The notes under the pieces: model-generated
The model's input: the letters and a program-made list of their open reading frames with translations, nothing else
What the model was told of the DNA's origin: nothing
Databases searched by the model: none
Shown here: piece after piece, positions 56,598 to 64,000 of the stretch
Layout: each line of letters starts with the position of its first letter
Position numbering within the stretch: position 1 is the stretch's first letter
NCBI GenBank assembly: GCA_911728435.2
Contig: OU452198.1
Coordinates: forward strand, 1,116,001 to 1,180,000
Length of the DNA: 64,000 bases
Direction of reading: 5' to 3'
Origin: Apoderus coryli
Lineage: Eukaryota; Arthropoda; Insecta; Coleoptera; Attelabidae
Translations under genes and position numbers: made by a program

Positions 56598-57961
56598 ACG
56601 GCACGTGTATGTCCTGTGCATAAATCCGGGGACATTAATAGGATAGAAAACTATCGACCCATTTCAATTTTATCAAATTTCTCAAAGGTGTTTGATTCGA
56701 TTATTTATGACAAGATCTTTAACCAAATAAAGAATCGTATAATACCTCAGCAGCACGGGTTTTTCCACAAGAGATCAACTGTCACAAATCTTGTCGCTTT
56801 CCTACAACAAGTGTATCCTATAATGGGCAAGGGTCTTCAGGTCGATACAATCTATACTTCTCTAAAGCATTCGATAAAATAGACCATAATATACTACTAC
56901 GAAAGATGCTTCACTTTGGCTTCCAGGAGTCTTTAATTTCATTTTTTGAATCATATTTGAATCGACGTATGCACTTCGTGCAATACAGTGGTTTTAAGTC
57001 TCATTCTTACGTGGCCACAAGTGGCGCTCCCCAAGGTAGTAACCTAGCCCCCCTGTTATTTGCAATATTCGTTAATGACATAGGAACGCACCTTTCTAGC
57101 AATTATTTACTTTTCGCAGATGATCTTAAACTATTCAGAGCTGTTCACTCCGAAGATGACTGTGATGTACTACAGAGAGATCTGAATATGCTTGAGGATT
57201 GGTGTACTGTGAATAAGCTTTATTTAAACGTCGATAAATGCAAATATATAACATACACAAGAAGACGCCGCACTGTTTCTTACAATTACAGACTCTCTGG
57301 CGCTGCTCTTGATAAATGCACTGTTATTAATGATCTTGGTGTGTTGATTGATAGCGAATTAACTTTTAATTATCATGTTTCCGAAACAACGAAAAGGGCG
57401 CTCAAATGTCTGGGATTCATTTTTAGAACCACGAACTCATTTAACAATACTGATTGTCTTGTAGTGTTGTACAACGCAATGGTAAGATCAAGGCTTGAAT
57501 ATGCTGCCATTGCTTGGTCTCCAATATATGGAGTTTATGTTAACTCTCTCGAAAATGTTCAACGAAAATTCCTCAAACGACTAGCCTTCAAGATTGATGG
57601 TCGGTTTCCTGCCCGGGGATACGACCATCGTTTGCTATTGGAGAGATTTGATTTTCAATTGCTGGAGATGCGTAGGCATTTTTCCTCTCAGTGTTTTATA
57701 TTTGGTCTGATTAATGGTCTTATAGACTGTTCGCAATTGTTGGAGATGTTGCGGTTTAATATTCCGCAGTTCAATTCGAGAAATGCCTATCTCTTCAGAG
57801 TACCTCCGGTGCACGCAAATTATGAAACACAAGCTCCCATCTTCAAAGCATGTAACTTCTGTAATACTTATTCTATCTATACTAGCATTAATTACTTCAA
57901 TGAGAATCCCAACAGATTTAAGCGTGATTTGAGGAATGTTCTGAGGGAAATGATTCAATAG
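56556..57961 (+). pseudogene. 5'-truncated LINE RT and C-terminus
   Basis: The frame runs from DLWKTARVCPVHKSGDINRI through [20 protein letters not shown] and QHGFFHKRSTVTNLVAFLQQ, then a short deletion before SKAFDKIDHN shifts frame (break near 56855). 56906-57961 continues with GAPQGSNLAPLLFAIFVNDI, LLFADDLKLFRAV and NDLGVLIDSELTF to the stop at 57961. Clearly related to the LINE at 26673-29523 by motif order, sequence and 3' end. The 3' UTR is split by transposon copy 2 and finishes at 60185-60261 with GTCTTGTAATTGGG, GACAATAAAGAG and an (ATT)n tail. Confidence 0.88.
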
Positions 57962-58085
57962 ATTCCATGTACTTGCTCAGTGAAATATATCCATACGATC
58001 CTATATGTTTGTATTGTATTTTTGCTACTGTCACCTTCAATTTATTACTTTTGTAAATTTATTATTATTATTTGTATTTACTATA

Positions 58086-60172
58086 CAGGGTGGTCCAACG
58101 AAAAGTTTGCACCTAGCTTTTCTCTTTTTTTTGTAGTCGAATGCGAAAATGCTCGGACACGTCGATTTTGCTTTTGAGGGGGACACATTTTAAACATATT
58201 TTTCGATCTGCGCCTTTAACCCCCTAGCGGGGGTGAGTAACAACCCTAAAATTTTAAATGGAAAGAGGGGTCTAATGACATATCATTTGAAAGGGCACAA
58301 AATTGTCTTTCTAATGATACCCTATTTGTCGAATTTTACTAAAACAGTTAATACGAAAACGACTTTAAAGACATTAAGCCGATAATTTTGGTATTAATGA
58401 GAAATACAAATAAGTTTTAATTATTGCGAGTGAAAACACCTGCAATCGTTAGTACATTCCAATGTTTGTTAGTTTTAACATTGCTTTGTAAAAAAAGTAA
58501 ACAAGCTGTTAAATTGATTTATTAAAACGTTACATTAACAAATGTTGAAAATGTGACCCATTTGATTCCATACAATAATACAGATTTTGTTCAAATCTAT
58601 TTCTAACATTTTGTAGCATATCAGGTGTTATGTTTCTGCACTCTTCTGTAATGCGTTGGCGAAGATCTTCTATGGACTCGGGCTTCGTGGCAAAACATTT
58701 ATTTTTTAAGTGCCCCCAAAGAAAAAAGTCTAAAGGCGATAAATCCGGTGACCTGGCAGGCCATTCAATTGGGCCCCTCCTTCCAATCCACCGTCCAGGG
58801 AACCAGTCATCTAAGAACTGTCTTACAGGAGCCACATAGTGCGGAGGTGCTCCATCTTGCTGGAAATAAAGCCGATCAGCAGTATGATTTTGGTCATCTT
58901 CTATTATTTGTGTTATTAAAGGATCAATTGTGTCTTCAAGCATGTTTAGGTACACTTCACCAGTTAAATTTCCAGGAATAAAAAGTGGTCCTATAATATG
59001 ATTTCCTAATATGCCACACCAGACGTTTATTTTTTGAGGATACTGGGTATGAACCTCACGGAATAAATGTGGGTTACTGTCATCCCAGTAACGGCAATTG
59101 TGCCTATTTACAGCTCCATTCAAATAAAATGTGCATTCGTCGGAAAAACAAATGTTAAATAATAATTGCGGATCTTCAATTAAACGCTGGCTCATTGCTT
59201 CACAAAATTGCAGCCTTCTATCAGGATCATCCTCATTTAGTTCCTGTACTAATTTGATTTTGTACGGATGAAATTTGTACGCTTTTAAAATTCGTATTAT
59301 GGACGAACGGGAGACACCTGAGGCTTCAGCTAGTTGACGGGTACTTTGACTATGATCCATTTCAACATGCCCTAAAACAGCGACTTCCACAGCTTCATTT
59401 CTGATCGGTTTCTGCGGCTGGTGTTTTACATTACAGACAGATCCGGTATCTACAAACTTTTTAACTAACTTGCCAACGTACACATCATTCACATTTTTAT
59501 CGGGATGTCTCTCATTAAATAAGCGAGCCGTAAGTCTAGCACTACTATTATTTTGAAAATAAAGTTTAACAATTTCAACTCGTTCTAGAATGGAATAAAT
59601 CATTTTGTACGGTAAAAGTAAAATAACTTGAGAAGCAACCAAACTGAATCAATGAAAAGACTAAAATAAACGGTGTAAATTCTTTTCCTACACGTATCTG
59701 CAGTTTTTATTTCAACAAAAAACGCAAACGATTAGTGAGGAATTTAGTTCTGATAAATAAGATCGTGTTTTTGAAATCCCGTTTTTCTTCAAAGTAAATA
59801 ATTTAGAAATGATTGTAGTTGTTTTCAGTCGTAATAATTAAAACTTATTTGTATTTTTCATTAATACCAAAATTATCGGCTTAATGTCTTTAAAGTCGTT
59901 TTCGTATTAACTGTTTTAGTAAAATTCGACAAATAGGGTATCATTAGAAAGACAATTTTGTGCCCTTTCAAATGATATGTCATTAGACCCCTCTTTCCAT
60001 TTAAAATTTTAGGGTTGTTACTCACCCCCGCTAGGGGGTTAAAGGCGCAGATCGAAAAATATGTTTAAAATGTGTCCCCCTCAAAAGCAAAATCGACGTG
60101 TCCGAGCATTTTCGCATTCGACTACAAAAAAAAGAGAAAAGCTAGGTGCAAACTTTTCGTTGGACCACCCTG
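58086..60172 (-). mobile_element. Complete mariner-superfamily transposon, copy 2
   Basis: A 2087-bp near-identical copy of the element at 29633-31720 in the opposite orientation, again flanked by TA and with about 340-bp inverted repeats. It interrupts the 3' UTR of the LINE ending at 60261. Confidence 0.93.
58530..59603 (-). CDS. Transposase, DD41D mariner-superfamily type (copy 2)
   Basis: Intact 357-residue frame from the ATG at 59603 (MIYSILERVEIV), the same as copy 1 except for Trp in place of Arg in the FLDDWFPG stretch between the second and third catalytic Asp. All three catalytic acids (CFSDECTF, FQQDGAPPHY, SPLDFFLWG) are present. Two unbroken copies within 30 kb suggest that the family was active recently. 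The Trp substitution lies outside the visible catalytic motifs, so activity cannot be excluded. Confidence 0.93.
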   Translation of the reverse strand: MIYSILERVEIVKLYFQNNSSARLTARLFNERHPDKNVNDVYVGKLVKKFVDTGSVCNVKHQPQKPIRNEAVEVAVLGHVEMDHSQSTRQLAEASGVSRSSIIRILKAYKFHPYKIKLVQELNEDDPDRRLQFCEAMSQRLIEDPQLLFNICFSDECTFYLNGAVNRHNCRYWDDSNPHLFREVHTQYPQKINVWCGILGNHIIGPLFIPGNLTGEVYLNMLEDTIDPLITQIIEDDQNHTADRLYFQQDGAPPHYVAPVRQFLDDWFPGRWIGRRGPIEWPARSPDLSPLDFFLWGHLKNKCFATKPESIEDLRQRITEECRNITPDMLQNVRNRFEQNLYYCMESNGSHFQHLLM

Positions 60173-60184
60173 TATAATATTATA

Positions 60185-60261
60185 TTCATAGCAGTTTGTC
60201 TTGTAATTGGGTTGTCACCTGTTAGACAATAAAGAGTTATTATTATATTATTATTATTATA
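60185..60261 (+). other. LINE 3' end with (ATT)n tail
   Basis: Shares GTCTTGTAATTGGG, CCTGTTAGACAATAAAG and the (ATT)n tail with the LINE end at 31723-31846. It marks the end of the LINE that begins at 56556. Confidence 0.8.
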
Positions 60262-60293
60262 TCGTGTTTATCCGTCTTCAATTCAATGATGTA

Positions 60294-61022
60294 CAGGGTG
60301 GTCCAAATTGGACACTTTTGATAGGAAACAGCGATTTCTAGAGAAATGAGAAGAAAACTAACCTACATGTCAGGATCTCGATTTTCAAACGAAATCAAAT
60401 GCCGAAAATTGCACCTCGATATCTTGAACCGTTTAAAAGATACAGGGTGGTTTTGACTTTTGTGCATTTTTAACCTACCCCTGTAACTTATTTATTTATG
60501 ATTATTTTTTGTTTCTGTGAAAACATTCGGAAGGTACTTTTTTGAGACGAATCCAGCGGTGTCTCTAGTTTTTTTTTAAAGACTGGTGTTGAGACTATGA
60601 CACGCCAAATTTTCAAAGACGCATCTAACATTATTTGAAAACATTAATAACACCAAAGTTTCAAAAGATAAGTGGCAAATATTATATATATTTGGAAAGG
60701 TAATTTAATTTCTAAAATGAATATGCAAAAATATACAGGGTAGTCCATAAGAAAAATTACACTTTTATGTCATAGTTTCAACATCAGTCTTTAAAAAAAA
60801 CTAGAGACACCATTGCCTTGCGAATGTTTTCACAGAATCAAAAAATAATCATAAATAAATAAGTTACAGGGGTAGGTTAAAAATGCACAAAACCACCCTG
60901 TATCTTTTAAACGGTTCAAGATATCGAGCTGCGGTTTTCGGCATTGGATTTCGTGATATGTAGGTTAGTTTTCTTTTAACTCCTCTAGAAATCGGTGTTT
61001 CCTATCAAAAGTGTCCAATTTG
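60294..61022. mobile_element. Foldback MITE with ~270-300-bp inverted arms
   Basis: The left arm starts CAGGGTGGTCCAAATTGGAC after TA; its content (GATAGGAAACA, GGTTTTGAC, AACCTACCCCTGTAACTTAT, TTTTTAAAGACTG) returns in reverse complement up to about 61022. The central spacer is about 150 bp. The right end has lost its terminal CCACCCTG. The first nine bases equal those of the autonomous transposon described above, but the rest differ, so mobilisation by that transposase is only possible. Confidence 0.7.
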
Positions 61023-61048
61023 ACTCAAAATTATGCAGTAGTAAACAG

Positions 61049-61290
61049 TTATTTATTTGCTGAATAAACAGCGCTTTCTAATAAGTATGTTTTTAGAGCT
61101 TTGCGGAATTTAGGAACGGATGATAAGGATTTGATTATTATTGGCAGATGGTCGTGCATTTTCTTTGCGTTGTATAGATTCTGATTAATTCGGAGGATGC
61201 GAGGCTGACAGATAAAGATCATGTTCGGCCTTTCTAAGTGTTTCTGTTGTAGAGAATATCGAACAGCTCTTTTTGTGTAAACTAAAAATA
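61049..61290 (-). pseudogene. LINE C-terminal fragment
   Basis: Minus strand NLYNAKKMHDHLPIIIKSL followed by VPKFRKALKTYLLESAVYSA, the end of a LINE ORF2 (the LP..IK...S...FK..L..YLL pattern). No RT motif; frame preserved only over this short piece. Confidence 0.5.
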
Positions 61291-61380
61291 CGCTCAAACT
61301 GTGTTGCACAGTATTTACCACAGTTCTTTGGAAACTGATCTTAACGCAAAACAGCCAAAGCTTAATTTTTTTTTGGTAAT

Positions 61381-61561
61381 GCATCGATGTGCAAGTTTTA
61401 CTTTAGCTGTCCACAACAAGGCTCAGAAACCTCACAGAAGAATCGTGGTCAATAGTCGTATTAGTGCAGATGATACTTTAGCTGTAAGCCTCAACTGGTA
61501 TGGTGAAAAACCGGTCACACAAGTGTTATTAGGGGATGGAAAATTTATTTTTCTGTCTTAA
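61381..61561 (+). CDS. Candidate last exon of an unrecognised gene
   Basis: The frame contains HNKAQKPHRRIVVNSRISAD and DTLAVSLNWYGEKPVTQVLL before a TAA at 61559-61561, with AATAAA about 27 bp later. It has protein-like composition and no LINE motifs, and possible acceptors (CAAG, TTTAG) lie near 61395-61415. I do not recognise the family. It could be the 3' end of a gene whose other exons are absent here, or a relic. Confidence 0.35.
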
Positions 61562-61800
61562 ATGAAGGGAATGCATTATTCACCCAAAAATAAAAAAAGG
61601 TTACGTTGAAAAATGTTTCCAATGTTTATTGTAACCAAAAATATGACCATCAAAAGAATATAATATAGAAATGTTAGGCTTTGGATATATTAAAAATAAG
61701 TAATAGTTTAGAAATAAAGAAATCCCTTAAATCTAAATATATTTATATAAAAAAAATCTCCAGGAACTTCTATCAGAAAACTGCCAAGGGGTTTTCACTC

Positions 61801-61932
61801 CTAATTTATCTTAACTTCTAAAGAATACGTGGCTGATTGGGGAGCTACCGCATCTACTCGTCTAAATAGTCGTTTCAAAATGTTATGTGTCAAATTTGAC
61901 CCAACAATAACAGTTGAGGGATAATATCTGCT
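61801..61932 (-). CDS. Candidate last exon, unrecognised (minus strand)
   Basis: After a TTATCAGCAG acceptor-like sequence the minus strand reads YYPSTVIVGSNLTHNILKRL then FRRVDAVAPQSATYSLEVKI and a stop. The composition looks genic and it is convergent with the candidate exon at 61381-61561. No family is assigned with confidence. Confidence 0.25.
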   Translation of the reverse strand, partial: SRYYPSTVIVGSNLTHNILKRLFRRVDAVAPQSATYSLEVKIN

Positions 61933-61955
61933 GATAACATTGCAATGTTTGGTGT

Positions 61956-62357
61956 TTGGATGAGATGCGGCGATATTGTAGTAATAATGATCTAGCACTG
62001 AATTACAAAAAGACTAGCCACATTCACTTCTCGACTAGGACTAGGTATAGTGTTAGAATCCACAATGAGAATTGCCAGAGAGGGGCTGTAAGATTCGTGG
62101 GCGTTGTGATCGACTTGCTTTTAAACTGGGGTATGTGCAGATTGAAAACATATCAAAACAGCTCTGCAGGTATTCGTTTTGGATTTTGAGGCTCAGAAAT
62201 GTTGTCCCTGTTGATGTTTTGGGACCATTAAAATTGCCTGCACACAGACTTTCTCACTCGGCCAATGGTTCACTCGTAATGCCTGTCAAAATTTTTTATC
62301 ATTTGCCACAGCACTTGAAATTTGAATGTAATTCAAGAAACTTTAACAGTAAAGTAT
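61956..62357 (+). pseudogene. LINE RT fragment with deletion
   Basis: Reads RRYCSNNDLALNYKKTSHIH then RFVGVVIDLLLNWG (post-active-site palm and thumb), and in another frame HLPQHLKFECNSRNFNSKV, the typical LINE C-terminus, before a stop at 62357. Several hundred bases of the C-terminal domain are missing between. Confidence 0.6.
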
Positions 62358-62539
62358 AACTTTGGCTACTACAGTATAGCTTTTACTCATTGGACGAGTA
62401 TTTTGCTGTTGATTTTTGACGAGTTGACGCTATTTGTGTTTATAAGATTTGTTTATTCGTCCAATTAATTGTAAAGATTGTTTTTATAGTATTTATCTAT
62501 TATTAATTAAACCTGATCACTCGTTATCTGACGGCCACT

Positions 62540-64000
62540 CTGGGGCCATTAGTGATCTCCGATCAATTTGGATTTCAGGCAGGTAAATCTACCGAGCTGA
62601 ATCTCCTCGAATTCACAAACTACTTGTCCCGGGCTTTGGAGCACGGATATCAAGTTCATGCCATTTACACCGACTTCTCTAAGGCTTTCGACAGTGTCAA
62701 CCATCGGCTTCTCATTGAGAAGCTTGGGATCGTTGGAGTCTCTGCGCCTATGTTGGACTGGTTGGGGAGCTACTTAGTGGTAGAACTCAGGTTGTCCGGA
62801 TCAATGAGTTTCATTCCAGGTCCATATTAGTTTCATCTGGTGTTCCTCAGGGGTCTCATTTGGGCCCCTTATTATTTAACTTATTTGTCAATGACATAGA
62901 GCAATGTTTCGTTCATAGTGATATCAAGTTATTTGCTGATGATCTAAAGTGTTATAGGCGTATTGCAGGCCCATCCGATTGCTACCTTTTGCAGGAGGAT
63001 GTTATTCGGCTTGTGCATTGGTGCGAGGCGAATGGGTTGGATTTGAATATATCGAAGTGCTTTTGCGTTAATTTTAACCGTCCTAGGGATCCACTTTTTC
63101 ACGAATACTTTATTGACTGGGACGCTTTGGATTATAAGGCTTTGGTCAAGGATCTGGGTGTCTACTTGGATTCTTCACTGAGCTACACCGACCACATCAG
63201 GCGCGCGACATCGCGGTCCATTAAGATGTTGGGCTTCATCAGACGTTGTTCGGGGGATTTCAGTCAGATTGGTACATTCAGAGACCTGTACACATCCCTT
63301 GTGAGGCCGCATTTGGAGTACGCCTCTGCGGTGTGGTCTCCATCTTATGTTTGTCACACTGTCTGTATCGAGAGGGTTCAGCACCGTTTTCTGAGGTACG
63401 TTCATTTTAGACTCGGCCGTGAACGACCCGTTAATTTTAACTTAAACTACGGCGTATTGCTGAGTGAGCTGGAGTTGGCTACATTGGGCGCCCGCAGGGT
63501 TGTCAGGGACCTGACTATACTATATAAAATTTTAAACAATACTCTTTTATCTTCTAGTCTTTTATCCCAGATTGGTTTTCATGTTCCCCCTAAACAAAGC
63601 AGAAGTTCTGATCTCTTTCACGTCTCGTTCCACCGCGGGAACTACGCTATGAATATCTTTGTCACCAGAGTGGCGCGACTGGCGAGTCGTTGTTCTAATC
63701 ATAACATCGATTTCTTTGCACCATTTGGTGAGTTCGCCGGTCGCTTGAGGAGGGGGTCTAGAGATGAATGGTTTCCCTAATTCCTTGTTTTTAAAATTTA
63801 AAATAAATTATCATTCATTAATTCCTTAACATCAGCGAGCGTTGTAGTCCTGCGAGCTGTTGTATGTCGCGCAATTGCTGGTTTTTGGTTTTTTTTATTA
63901 GGTTCAATTGTAATGGATAGTCTAGAGTTATGTAAGTTTTATAGGTAATTTCTGTATTATGTTGTATGCTATTGTTTTGTACATGTTGTAATAATGGACT
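62540..64000 (+). pseudogene. LINE RT and C-terminus, frameshifted
   Basis: ISDQFGFQAGKSTELNLLEF and YTDFSKAFDSVNHRLL (62552-62830), then a frame break, then SSGVPQGSHLGPLLFNLFVN, IKLFADDLKCYRR and KDLGVYLDSSLSY to a stop at 63780. The FADD active site is intact. A GC-richer LINE than its neighbours and a different group from the 26-kb element. Its 3' UTR fills the rest of the window with no tail seen before 64000. The 5' end is truncated near 62540. Confidence 0.85.

Overview
The window is AT-rich animal DNA that looks like an insect (order not resolved; a beetle is possible). The pointers are short 54-71 bp GT-AG introns, mariner elements, many non-LTR retrotransposons (LINEs) and a recognisable insect-type NIPSNAP gene. 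It is a low-density, transposon-loaded chromosomal region, not bacterial or viral.

Layout. 0-1.2 kb: the last two exons of a TAO-type Ste20 kinase (+ strand). 1.6-8.6 kb: broken mariner and LINE copies, a tRNA-like SINE head and a foldback MITE. 9.5-14.3 kb: a NIPSNAP gene on the minus strand, five phase-matched exons; its last intron is filled with nested LINEs and a hammerhead-ribozyme motif. 14.3-16.2 kb: the divergent intergenic region, with a MITE and a THAP-like scrap. 16.2-34.3 kb: a PR/SET-domain gene (+), three 5' exons followed, across a 16-kb intron, by a phase-compatible exon with 11 C2H2 zinc fingers. That intron holds a minisatellite split by a LINE, a second hammerhead motif, a near-complete LINE and a complete mariner-superfamily transposon. 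34.3-38.6 kb: gene-poor, ending in a hAT-type MITE with intact 8-bp target duplication. 38.7-55.4 kb: one uninterrupted 16.6-kb exon on the minus strand coding for about 5,546 residues, mostly a 159-bp/53-residue Ser/Thr-rich tandem repeat with a C-terminal hydrophobic anchor. 55.4-64 kb: a mariner remnant, another copy of the LINE type seen at 26-29 kb carrying a second copy of the same transposon, a foldback MITE, more LINE pieces and two unrecognised candidate terminal exons.

The host genes do not form an operon-like system. NIPSNAP (mitochondrial) and the PR/SET gene are head to head and could share a promoter region. The features most worth following are the giant mucin-like exon, the PR/SET plus zinc-finger gene, the two covarying hammerhead motifs, and the repeated insertion of one transposon into the 3' UTR of the same kind of LINE. 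All gene models are read by eye from splice signals, phase and protein resemblance; none was tested with RNA or database searches.
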